Both the position numbers and the translations under genes were made by a program. A stretch of 64,000 bases of DNA. Source: Pegoplata infirma. Taxonomy: Eukaryota; Arthropoda; Insecta; Diptera; Anthomyiidae. The DNA lies in contig OY992538.1 of NCBI GenBank assembly GCA_963921195.1, positions 10,750,330 through 10,814,329 of the forward strand, written 5' to 3'. Positions 23,409 through 32,655 of this stretch are shown here, in pieces. Within the stretch, counting starts at the first letter, position 1, and each line of letters opens with the position of its first letter. The notes under the pieces were generated by a model that was given only the letters and a program-made list of their open reading frames with translations, was not told the origin of the DNA and made no database searches.

Positions 23409-24374
23409 ATGTTAACATCTCTTCTTACTTTATTTATAGCAATGTCATCCAACTCTAACCGGCGAAGCGAAGATTGGCTCTGGTCATGTGGTTTGTGCCA
23501 ACGAGACCACGCTCTAAAAACATGCGCAAAGTTTCTACATGCTCGACCTGATGAACGTTACGATGTGGCAATTATCCAAAAGTATTGCATTAATTGTCTT
23601 GCCCGCTCACACACATCCGAAAACTGCAAGAACAATCATCATACCTGTGGTATTTGCTCACGACGTCATCACACCCTTTTGCATAATGCCCCACAGCTAG
23701 CAAAAAAATATAAAAGTGACTCAAACGACACAACCAGAGATGATGCCATTGCTAAAGATGACCCACGGCCAAGCAGTTCACGAAACCTTGGCGCTATACC
23801 AAAAACAATAAAATCCGAAGTTAATACGCCAAAGACCAAAACGACTGCTTCTCAAATGACCCAAACGACCCTTGTTGAGTCTTTCATATGGCCAAAAGTT
23901 TTCGTGCCTACAGCCACAGTCCGTTTGTATTCCAAGGAAAAGAACGACACTTGGTATAGCGTCAGAGCAGTGATAAACCCATCCATCACTGTCTCACAAA
24001 TCGCTCGTCATACTGTAGACAAATTGGGTCTCTTGACAACAGAAAAAAAAGGTTACCAGTTTGCCATATTTTTTATAAGACCACGTCAAAATAGAACGAA
24101 GTTCAACCGACAAATAGTGGCAATCATAACTGAAACCCTACCTCGCCGACCCTACGTAGCTCCGCTGGAAGAAAATCCTTACGAGGAATTTTGCGACGAT
24201 ACATTGGCGGACATTGATCCTAGGTCGAACACCGTAATTGAATTGGAGTTGGGATGCGATGTGTATTCGCAAATAAGAAGAGATGGTGCCATTGATCTGG
24301 ATATGGGCCAAGTGGTTGCACAAAAAACAGCCTTTGGCTACACCTTCACAGGACCCATAGAAAAATTGTATTAA
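23409..24374 (+). CDS. Extra ORF: duplicated nucleocapsid-protease region with mutated active site
   Basis: 321 codons from ATG 23409 (a second ATG at 23442 is equally possible). Residues 24-92 are colinear with the zinc region of Gag-Pol: C27-x2-C30-x3-H34-x4-C39, C60-x2-C63-x4-H68-x4-C73, C80-x2-C83 and HHTLLH. Here the first knuckle keeps all its ligands. Residues ~165-320 parallel the A17 protease: VRAVINPSIT aligns with ARAIIDPGSQ, replacing the catalytic Asp with N190 and the Gly with Ser, and the end AQKTAFGYTFTGPI parallels AQKTVFGWIVGGPI. It therefore looks like a catalytically dead paralogue of the nucleocapsid-protease block, in the position where other LTR elements carry env. No signal peptide or membrane anchor is evident beyond a short hydrophobic LTSLLTLFIA at the first Met. 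It is in the same frame as the integrase tail, separated by one TAA and 45 nt with no other stop. Confidence 0.85.
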   Translation: MLTSLLTLFIAMSSNSNRRSEDWLWSCGLCQRDHALKTCAKFLHARPDERYDVAIIQKYCINCLARSHTSENCKNNHHTCGICSRRHHTLLHNAPQLAKKYKSDSNDTTRDDAIAKDDPRPSSSRNLGAIPKTIKSEVNTPKTKTTASQMTQTTLVESFIWPKVFVPTATVRLYSKEKNDTWYSVRAVINPSITVSQIARHTVDKLGLLTTEKKGYQFAIFFIRPRQNRTKFNRQIVAIITETLPRRPYVAPLEENPYEEFCDDTLADIDPRSNTVIELELGCDVYSQIRRDGAIDLDMGQVVAQKTAFGYTFTGPIEKLY

Positions 24375-24394
24375 TCTTGATCACACCGAGAACC

Positions 24395-24406
24395 GGGGGG
24401 GGAGAA
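24395..24406 (+). promoter_or_regulatory. Polypurine tract
   Basis: GGGGGGGGAGAA directly upstream of the 3' LTR, the usual plus-strand DNA primer site. Confidence 0.9.
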
Positions 24407-24854
24407 TGTTTAGAATTGACCCTATTTTTATCTAAACACCCAAATAATAATGACCCAAAACTTATGAACCCTCCTACGTATCAACGACCCAATGAATTAT
24501 AAAACGACCCACGCATATAGCGGTAACTTTATTTTACATAAAGTTTTTTTATAACTCTCTCTTCTTTCATCTTTCAACATTCCTTCTTATTGCCTTTTTG
24601 CCAACTTGCTGTGATCAAAAACTTCACTCTAGTTTCAACAATCAGCAAGCAAAGAACCAGAAAGTGAAAAAGTGTGTGACAACAACAACAACATTGAAAA
24701 TTAAAATAAAACAAAATTTAAAACTTATAAAATAAAACCATTTATTTAAAACTAAATAATAAGTTAAAAAACTGAATTAAAATTTAAAATAAAAAATTAC
24801 AAAAAACACAAAAAATAAAACCGTGTTTAATTTATTTCAAACCCGAAATAAACA
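24407..24854 (+). repeat. 3' LTR of the BEL/Pao element
   Basis: 448 bp, by eye identical to the 5' LTR; followed by CATAT, the target duplication. Confidence 0.95.
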
Positions 24855-25912
24855 CATATTGTGCAAGATATTCATTAATTTTTATTCATTAGATTTCGTA
24901 GTTTCATTAAAAAATTTCATTAAGTTTTGTTTACAAAATTTTCTGTTTTTTGACACGTGTCGCGTCTGTTTAGTCTGTTAGTTTACGCGCGCAAAAAACA
25001 GCTGATCAGAGCGTGATTTTTTCTAAGAATTTTTTTACGAAATTTAAAATGAAATATTGTTGATTAATTATAAGTATTTATTAAACTCACGTTGTTTTAA
25101 ATTATTTCGGGGTTTTACTTATGTATTAAAAGTAAATGTTATAGTAAAATTTTGTGTGAGAAAACTGAGTGAAATCTATAGATAAAATAAAAAATATGTG
25201 AAAGTGTTTTTTTAACTTGGTTATTTGTGATTTTTTCAGATTTTTTACGAAAGTTTAAATAAAAACTAAATTATTAATTAACTAATTCTTGTGATGTTTT
25301 TTTATATTAGTTCGTGGTTTTAATTATGTATTACAATTTAAGGTTGGAGTAAAATTTTGTGCGAGAAAACGTAAGTGAAAGCAATTTTTGATTATTTTTA
25401 ATTCTATAAAAAGATCTTTACAATTTCTTTTTTAAAATAATAGTAACATTTATTCAATAAAAGTATTTCATTTCAAAAATAAAAAGTAGGATTTATTTAA
25501 TGAAAGTATTTCATAAAAATTAAATACTTTTTTCATTAAAGTAATGAAACATTTTCATAAAATACAATTTATATTTTGTATGAACAATTTTCATTAATTT
25601 AATAAAACTTGTTCTTGCAATTACATTTTATGATACCCATTTCATTAATTCAATGAAAACCTACATAGGTTCCTTTTCAACGTAATTTTTCATAACATTA
25701 ATGTAGATTTTCATTATTGTCATGTACAAATTTCTATCAGTGTACTAAAAACTGTAAACAAATTGGGAAAATCTATAAAAAAAAATTTCAAAGTTTCCGA
25801 TTTGAATGCCCCATATATACTTTATGGGGTCCCCTACCGATATTTTTATGCGTTGCAAACGGAATGACAAATTGAGTATACCCCTATACTGTGGTTGGAG
25901 GTTATAAAAAGG

Positions 25913-26796
25913 AAATATAAATTTTGTATGTTAAATAACTTTTTTTTGTTGCAATTTAATGCATTTAAATTACCGGAAATTGGGTAATTTAATATTCTTC
26001 TTCTAAAAACATTATTTCATTTTGTATAATTATTTTAAATTATATTAAACAAAAAAAAATATATCTTATAATAGCATTAGTTTCATAAATCATTCTATAA
26101 AATTGCAATAATTTTTTTTATTATTTTTTTTAACTGCATTCAAGTTTCTTGGAATATGAATTTAGCATGCCTTGGTTAGTATCAGCAGAATTTTATGTGA
26201 AAACAATTTTTATTAGCAATATTTTTTAGATTTTTTTTTTTTGCTATCAAAAGCTCTTACACTTGTATACATATTGATTTTGTTAGATACACATACATAC
26301 GTAAATGGTATTAGTTAGATATAATAATAAACATACATAGTTTTCCCTCCATACAATGTTAGGAATTTTCATTGAGAAAAAAAAAAAAAAAGTTGAGTAA
26401 AAGCAATAAATTAAATGAAACCATAAAAGGAACAAAAAATGAAAAAAAAAAAACGAATAGAAACTTAAATAAAAATGCATAACAAAAAATATTTTTAACA
26501 AAAATAAAATTTAACAAACGAAAATCTGTTTTTTTTTTTAATAAATAAAAGAAATTTCTCACTTTATAGTTTTTTTATAATTCTTAAGATTTTTTTTTGT
26601 GTTCTTCATACAATTGTTAATAAACTAGCCCTAAGTATCTGTAAACTATTCTTCAAACTATATTCTTTGTAATGATAAACCTGGCTGTGAAACAGCTTAT
26701 TTTCTACTTTTTATTTTTTATTTTTTTTCTTTGACGTGAAAGAAAAAAAAAAAATATTGTGTTCTGGTGTTGAAGTGTTTACAAACAACTACTTAC
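25913..26796. other. Intronic AT-rich DNA
   Basis: Long A and T runs. The open frames here are hydrophobic Phe/Leu strings caused by T-rich codons, not genes. It ends at the splice donor of the exon at 26797. Confidence 0.6.
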
Positions 26797-26952
26797 TTTC
26801 TTCTTCAATATCAATACGATTTTCCAATTCCGAAGTGCTTTTTTGACGTCTTAACAGCTTTTGTTTGGGTTGACAGCGTGGCAGCTGAGAGGCACAATCA
26901 CCATGAGCATTTAACTTACAAATACGACAACGTAAACCTTGTCGTGTATGAC
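26797..26952 (-). CDS. C1-domain exon (second half of the zinc finger), STAC-like protein
   Basis: A 156-bp exon on the minus strand. The acceptor is CCATCTCAG followed by GTCATACACG, the donor a perfect GTAAGT at 26796-26791. It encodes HTRQGLRCRICKLNAHGD then CASQLPRC, a basic KQKLLRRQKSTSELE segment and an acidic IDIEEE. C-x2-C-x4-H-x2-C-x6-C is the C-terminal half of a C1 zinc finger. The exon starts and ends in phase 1, joining the 30570-30694 exon into a complete H-x12-C-x2-C-x13-C-x2-C-x4-H-x2-C-x6-C motif. C1 domains bind diacylglycerol or act as protein/lipid docking modules at membranes. Best family guess is the STAC adaptors (C1 plus SH3, linked to voltage-gated calcium channels), from the wording around the finger; another C1 protein is possible. 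The first two residues of the upstream ORF annotation before the acceptor are intron. Confidence 0.85.
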
Positions 26953-27855
26953 CTGAGATGGAACGAAAAAAAAAATAAATAAAGAATAGATTATTTTTAA
27001 ATAGTGAAATAGGCTGCTGTGAAGCAGAAAATTGGTTGTTAGAAAGAAACGGGGTAGAAATTATATGTTTTTTAAATAATAAAAATTTAAAAAAATTGGT
27101 TAGCACAATAACCAGAAGTTTATGCAGCTATTTTTAGCAAGAACATGCCTGAAAATCGGCAACACAAAAATAAAATGATTTACAAATTAATATTTTTCTG
27201 TATTTTTGAAAAAAAAAAACATCCCTAAAAGTATGCAACAAATCTGGTTTATGGTTTATGATTTATCACAAAAAAAAAAATCCATTCCTAAAAGTATGCA
27301 ACAATTCTGGTTTATGATTTATCACACAATTTAATTAAATGAGTGTATAATTTTAGGACAGCTAAATTTTAGATAATTTGTGTTCAATTGTTGCCAGCAC
27401 TGGTATACAACGTCGCGACGCACAGTGGGGCGAGATGTACTTTTTTTGTCAGAATTTCTCTACAGCCCTCAATCCTTAACCGATTTTAATTTTGTTTTTT
27501 AGTTCTTGTAGCTTATTAAATTTCGCATCGACTTATGCAGCTTAATTTTTATTGCGAAAGTCAAAAAAATTAGATTTTTTTTTTGTTTTTTACTGTAAAA
27601 AGTTCAAAAGTAAACGGATTCAATTGACTTTTGGCTTAAATTAATTGTAATATTATTTTCTTTGAATTTCTTCATTAAAAAAATTTAATAAAAAAATGCA
27701 TTTTTGAAAAATGCAGTTTAAAATAGCGCGAAAACCCCCACCGATAAAAACAAGTGTGATCATAAACCGAGAAAAAAATCGCCTTCAGTTCACGTACGTT
27801 ACAGAGGTTAATGCGGAAAGAATCTGTCATTACAACTTATAAGAAGGTCAAATAT
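26953..27855. other. Intron of the C1 gene with old repeat DNA
   Basis: Contains a local duplication (CATTCCTAAAAGTATGCAACA-like words at 27220 and 27280) and a repeat-like block from CGACGCACAGTGGGGCGAG (27415) to about 27800. No exon found. Confidence 0.5.
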
Positions 27856-28388
27856 AGTTAAACAAGTGAGAGTGTTAAATTCGGCTGTGCCGAATCTTTT
27901 ATACCCTCCAAAATGTAAAAAAAAAATTAAACAAGTGAGAGTGTTAAATTCGGCTGTGCCGAATCTTTTATACCCTTCAAAATGTAAAAAAAAAAAATAA
28001 AAAAAAATTTGTCAGGGTCGTTTTTTTTGGGGGGGGGGGGAGGGGAGGTGAGGGTGTCAGTTGGCGACTTGGAGAGCACCTTCCCATCGCGATAAATATA
28101 CCAAATGTTTCATTTATTTATCAAAAATACAACAAAACATATAAAAAAAGTGTATTTTTTCAGAGGTTGGTTCAGTTCTTCAAGGGGGAACTTTTTTCCC
28201 CCTGGCCCGATTTGGCCCATTCCCGAACTTAACCTGCCTATGAACATGAGACATATTTGCGCCATACTTCAGGAGTCTAGCTGTTTTATTTTGGACTGCA
28301 TTGTGTTATCTACAGACAGACGGACGGACGAACAGACAGACGGACATTCATAGAATGTCTTAGAATCGATCATGGATCAATAATATAT

Positions 28389-30344
28389 GGGGCATTCCAT
28401 GTCAAATCGGACACTTTGAAATTTTTTTTTTTGTTGGATTTTCCCAATTTGTTTACAGTTTTTAGTACCCTTCGAAAACTCCTTCGTGGTAAATTTTCAG
28501 ATTTTTTTGATGAACTGTTCAAAAGATATCGATTTTTTAAAAATTAGTAGTTTGTTCCTTTACTTAAACTTCTTTTACTCATAACTTCTTCAATAATGGT
28601 CCAGATTTCAATTTTTTTTTTTCAAAATTTATGTTTTTTACGTACTTAAAAAAAAATCCAAAAAAAATCTTAAAAGCGGTCTACACCATTTACAGATGTA
28701 ATTCGAAAAAGATCAATTGTAATTCGAAGATTCTATTTGTAATTCGAAGATTCCATTTGTAATTCGAAGATTCCATTTGTAATTCGAAGATTCCATTTGT
28801 AATTCGAATACTCCAATTGTAATTTGAAGATTCCATTTGTAATTCGAAGATTCCAATTGTAATTCGAATAAGATCAATTGTAATTCGAAAAAGATCAATT
28901 GTAATTCGAAAAAGATCAATTGTAATTCGAAAAAGATCAATTGTAATTCGTAAAAGATCAATTGTAATTCGTAAAAGATCAATTGTAATTCGAAGATTCC
29001 AATTGATTTTTTACGTACTTAAAAAAAAAAATCCCAAAAAATTCTTAAAAGCGCTCTAGTATGCGATTTTTAAGTTTTAAAATTAAAATTTCATTTTTAA
29101 AAATGATTTTACTCTTCGATTTTTTTGAAATTTTTTTGTGTAAAACTTCTATCGATTCCACAAATTTTTTGCCCAGTAGGATCATGGAAAAACGATTATT
29201 ACTATTTTTTAAAATTTTTTGAAAAAATTTTATTGTTATTTTCCAATCTTAAAATCATTTCTACTGCTCCAATGGTGTGTCATAGAGGGGTCATTTATAA
29301 GACTGGCCCCCATTAAATTTTACGTCTTAACATTTCTTCGGAGCAAACTAATACCCTATCTCCAATTTCTGAAGGGGGTCCCAAACAAAATGTAATTTTT
29401 TAACATTTGCTCCAACCGCTCTAACTGCCCTAAGAGTGCCCTTAGAGCAATAAAATGTATGACCAACCCACAATATTTTTTTAGTTCAAACATTTTCTCA
29501 GAACACACCTACCCTCAATCTTTAACTATTAAGGGGGTCCCCATACAATTTTTTTTATTTTTTGTAAATTTGTTTTATTTAATCAGCTTCTACCGGTCCA
29601 ATGGTGCCTCCGAAAGGGGTCATTACTGAGATCAACCCCCATTTATTTTTACCCTCCAACCTTTTTGTAAAACATACCTACGCCCTATCTCCACTCCCTA
29701 AGTAGGCTCCCATATAAATAACAGTTGGAGCAAATTTTATGAAAATCTAATTTTGAATGGAAGCCTACTTAGCGAGATGAGATAGGGCGTAGGTATGTTT
29801 TAAAAAAATGTTGTAGGGTAAAAATAAATGGGGGTTGGTCTCACTAATGACCCCTCTCGGTCGCACCATTGGACAGGTAGAAGCTGATTTAATAAAACAA
29901 ATTTATAAAAAATAAAAAAAATTGTATTGGGACCACATTAACAGTTAAAGATAGAGGATAGGTGTGTTCTGAGAAAATGTTTGGACTAAAAAAGCATTGT
30001 GGGTCGGTCATACATTTGATTGCTCTTAGGGCACTCTTAGGGCAGTTAGAGCGGTTGGAGCTAATTTTAAAAAATGACGTCTTTTTAAAAAGTTCGTAAA
30101 AAAACAAAAATTTTGAAAAAAAAAATTGCAATTTGGACCATTATTGAAGAAGTTATGAGTAAAAGAAGTTTGAGTAAAGGAACAAGCTACCAATTTTTAA
30201 AAATTCGATATCTTTTGAACGGGTCACCAAAAAATCGGAAAATTTTCCACGAAGGAGTTTTCGAAGGGTACTAAAAACTGTAAACAAATTGGGAAAATCT
30301 AAAAAAAATTTTTTCAAAGTGTCCGATTTGACATGGAATGCCCC
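28389..30344. mobile_element. Family Q fold-back element
   Basis: Inverted ends GGGGCATTCCATGTCAAATC and its complement at 30344, with ATATAT on both sides (28383-28388, 30345-30350). Inner inverted blocks include TTTTCCCAATTTGTTTACAG, CTCCTTCGTGGTAAATTTTC and, nearer the centre, GGAGCCTACTTAG-type words. The uninserted P site is seen at 59665-59700. It carries the fold-back fragment FB-B at 28681. Non-coding. Confidence 0.85.
28681..29006. mobile_element. Fold-back fragment FB-B (one arm)
   Basis: Begins CTACACCATTTACAGATG, like the ends of FB-A and FB-C, then about 17 imperfect units of ~18-20 bp of two kinds: TTGTAATTCGAAGATTCCA and CAATTGTAATTCGAAAAAGAT. The right arm and right terminus are missing. 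It is bracketed by two ~46-bp direct copies of the host Q sequence (28634-28678 and 29007-29053), each starting TTTTTTACGTACTTAAAA. Confidence 0.75.
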
Positions 30345-30436
30345 ATATATACTTTATGACCGATATCTCGATGCATTACAAATGGAATGACAAAGTGAGT
30401 ATACCCCCCATACTGTGGTTGGAGGGTATAAAAAGA

Positions 30437-30569
30437 TGGAGCTAGTTGTTTTACTTTAAATTTATTGTTGCATACTTTAGGGGTTTTAATGAAATGTAAA
30501 ACATCCGTTTAAATTTTTTCCAGATTCTTAAGTAACTTTGTATACATTTCTTAAAACCTCAATAATTAC
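30437..30569. other. Start of the intron downstream of the first C1 exon
   Basis: AT-rich; contains the minus-strand donor GTAATTATTG at 30569-30560. Confidence 0.6.
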
Positions 30570-30694
30570 CTCTTAATATTTGTGAACACACATCACAGGC
30601 TGTTATCTTTTTATAAGTATACTCCTGTAAATGATGGCTACCATCCTCATTGGGTCGTAATGGTTGTGATGACGTTCCGGCGGCTCCATTACGT
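30570..30694 (-). CDS. C1-domain exon (first half of the zinc finger), STAC-like protein
   Basis: A 125-bp minus-strand exon. It is preceded by a pyrimidine-rich tract and ATTTCTTAG, and ends AAGAG before GTAATT. It encodes a Gly/Ser-rich lead (NGAAGTSSQPLRPNEDGS) and HHLQEYTYKKITACDVCSQI, i.e. the His and first Cys pair of a C1 finger. It ends in phase 1, which the next exon (26952) completes to Gly. The start needs one upstream exon, which I could not find in the window, so the N-terminus lies above 30.7 kb. The surrounding AT content makes the coding composition stand out clearly. The family call is as for the 26797 exon. Confidence 0.85.
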
Positions 30695-31260
30695 CTAAGA
30701 AATGGAAGAAAATAAAAAAAAAACACACAAATTAGTGAGAATTTAAATACAACTCTTAATTATTATACCAATCATACAATTTTTTTTCTTAAATAAAAAT
30801 TCAAAATGGTATACAAAAAAATAAAAGATAATAAAACAAAATAATATAAAATAAAAAAAAATCCTTGTAAACCAAAAGCAAACCTATTTACTGTCAGCTG
30901 TCTGACCTTGTTAACATTTTTTTTAACGATTTTTGTTTCGTAGTTTTTCTTTTTATCGAAAAATGTATACATTCAATGGTTGGAAATATATTTTAATTGC
31001 TTTTTATGGTTGAAAGTGAAAGAACCTAAAAATAAAAAAATAACGAAGGAAAAAATAATGAAAAAAAAACTCTACCATTTATCACTGTCAATAAGTATTG
31101 ACTTTTATCACTAAATATTTGACTAGTTTTTTTCGGAATATACATACATTGGGGTTAAAATTTTATCATTCAAAAAGTTGGGTATTAATGTAGACGAAAA
31201 CTAAGCAATTTGAAGTGTTGAATGTTTAAACCTCAAAATTGTTAAAAAGGGTTAAAAAGT
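30695..31260. other. Intronic AT-rich DNA upstream of the C1 exon
   Basis: A-rich, no further exon recognised. Confidence 0.5.
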
Positions 31261-31830
31261 TAAATTCATCTTTAAGATTTCATTTCAAATTTAGGGATTT
31301 CACTAAAAATTTAAAAAAATGTAATGAAATTTCAAAAAATTTTTCATGACTTTATTTAAAATCTTGAGTTTTCAGAGAAATCTTGAAACATGTAATATTA
31401 AATTTGAAAGAGCGAAGGTAAAAATGGAATATTCCAAAAATATCAATAGAGTTTCGTTAAATTTATAAAAAATCAATTAAAGTTTGAAATGGATGAATTC
31501 GTTTTGGAAAAATTTAAACTATATTTCATTTAAAGATAAATTATTTTACGAGTTTAAAAAAATCCAAAAATATAAATTTAATTTCAATTAAATTGAAATT
31601 AATTTCAAAACATATCCATTGATATCCGAAAAAAATAAATGAAAGTCAAAAAGTTTATCTATAACATTTGAATTTCAAATAATTATTTGAAATTCATAAA
31701 AAAGACTAATAAAAATTCGAAAATGATTATCCGAAATTCGAAAAAAGAATTATTTATAACGGAGTTCGAAAAAAAAATGTCGAATTCGAAAAAAATATTT
31801 CAAATTCGGAAGAGATAAAATGTAATAAAA
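31261..31830. repeat. Degenerate array of AAATTCGAAAA-type units
   Basis: Irregular repeats of GAAATTCGAAAA and AAATTTCAAATA words every 20-30 bp; probably an eroded fold-back arm like 7440-8165. Confidence 0.4.
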
Positions 31831-31831
31831 A

Positions 31832-32655
31832 CAAGTAAGAAAGTTATAGTCGGTCAAGACCGACCATATAATACCCTACACCAGTGTTTTCCATAAAATG
31901 GGTCCCAAGTCCAAACATGGACCGATTGGATCTGTCTTTTGTTAGATCTTTATTTAGTGTGGAAAACACACACAGATAAAATATTAGTGGAATTGGTTTA
32001 TTTTTTAATAGACCGATTTAACTGAATATCTGTCGAAATTTTTATATGGGGAACTAAGTCCAAAAACGGTCCAATTGTATTCCGATTTGATTAGGTTACT
32101 AAAGTACACGTTTAACACCAAAAAATTAAATTTGTATCAAATATTTCCATTTTTATGAATTTTGAGGGAATTATGTGAATGTCGGGTGAGTGGTTTGTAT
32201 GGGGACTACCAGAAGGACTGACCCGATTCCTTTCAAATTTGGAATGATGATTTTTGCGTACAAAAGTTTATTACCTGCTAAATTTCAAAGCGATATCTAT
32301 TATAATACGGTTAATAGTCATTTAAGCCAAATCCAAATGGGGCGTTTGTATGGGGGCTAGGTCTTAACATGCACCGGTTTTCTCCAATTTCAATAGGCTT
32401 CGTCCTTGGGTCAAAAGATGCTTAAGTTTCAAATTTCAAGTCAATTGATTGAAAATTGCGACCTTAACGTGCATTAACCGATAGATGGACAGACGGACGG
32501 ACAGACGGACGGACATAGCTAAATCGACTCAAAAAGTAATTCTGAGTCGATCGGTATACTTGAAGGTAGGTCTAGGACCAATTTTTCGGGTAGTTACAAA
32601 TATCAGCACAAACTCATTATACCCTGTACCACAGAGTGGTGTAGGGTATAAAAAT
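31832..32655. repeat. Dispersed repeat P2, opposite orientation
   Basis: Begins AAAACAAGTAAGAAAGTTAT with a GGTCAAGACCGACC hairpin and ATAATACCCTACACCAGTG; ends CTCATTATACCCTGTACCAC then GGTGTAGGGTATAAAAAT. It contains a GGACGGACAGACGGACGG run. Counterpart of 4230-5037. Confidence 0.75.

Larger units (their letters stand above)
16079..24854 (+). mobile_element. Complete BEL/Pao LTR retrotransposon
   Basis: An 8.78-kb element with 448-bp direct LTRs beginning TGTTTAGAATTGACCC and ending CCGAAATAAACA. It is flanked by the 5-bp direct repeat CATAT (16074-16078 and 24855-24859). Internally: a primer-binding-like TGG sequence, a ~1.5-kb leader, a long Gag-Pol frame, an integrase tail in a second frame, an extra ORF, and a G8-AGAA purine tract next to the 3' LTR. 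Domain order protease-RT-RNase H-integrase and the Gag type are those of BEL/Pao (Belpaoviridae, Semotivirus-like). I see no difference between the two LTRs, so the insertion is recent, yet the pol frame is broken once near 22,990. Confidence 0.95.
15975..25742. mobile_element. TA-target MITE (987 bp without insertion) hosting the BEL element
   Basis: Perfect 12-bp inverted ends CACTGATAGAAA / TTTCTATCAGTG flanked by TA on both sides (15973-15974 and 25743-25744). The empty site is present elsewhere in the window: the Q copy reads AAGGGTACTAAAAACTG near 30265, exactly the sequence produced by removing this element and one TA. The interior is rich in TTCATTAA and ATGAAA words. TA duplication suggests mobilisation by a Tc1/mariner-type transposase; none is encoded. 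The BEL/Pao element splits it at 16078/24860. Confidence 0.9.
14337..25812. mobile_element. Family Q fold-back element, interrupted
   Basis: Ends are GGGGCATTCAATGCCAAATC at 14337 and ATTTGAATGCCCC at 25812, each next to ATATAT, which fits a 6-bp target duplication in the P repeat. Subterminal blocks TTTTCCCAATTTGTTTACAG and CTCCTTCGTGGTAAATTTTC appear inverted at the other end (15945-15970 and after 25743). It is matched by a less interrupted copy at 28389-30344. The interior is broken by a composite insertion at 14568-15250 and by the TA-target element at 15975. Confidence 0.75.
14020..25912. repeat. Outer family-P repeat split by nested insertions
   Basis: The left part (14020-14336) has the P-internal blocks GGCCTGATTTTGCCCAT, TTTTATTTTGGACTG, a GGACGGACGG run and AGAATCGATCATAGATCAAT. 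The right part (25813-25912) resumes with ATATATACTTTATGGGGTCC and ends ATACTGTGGTTGGAGG then TTATAAAAAGG. Between them is the Q element and all it contains. Confidence 0.7.
27858..30436. repeat. Family P repeat split by a family Q element
   Basis: Starts AAACAAGTGAGAGTGTTAAA with the GGCTGTGCCGAAT hairpin and TTATACCCTCC; the first ~68 bp are duplicated in tandem (27858 and 27926). The middle block is GGCCCGATTTGGCCCATTCC and a GGACGGACGAAC run. It ends ATACTGTGGTTGGAGGGTAT at 30411-30430. Family Q (28389-30344) sits in its AATATATACTTT site. Confidence 0.8.

Noticed and set aside
16079..24854. GACCC as a nuclear-receptor half-site (GGGTCA) array
   Set aside because: The base before GACCC is freely A, C, G or T, whereas a receptor half-site would fix TGACC; the strand bias also argues against a double-stranded DNA site.
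26283..26562. Membrane-protein-like Phe/Leu-rich minus-strand ORFs
   Set aside because: Caused by T-rich codons in homopolymer DNA; no start context, domain or splice support.
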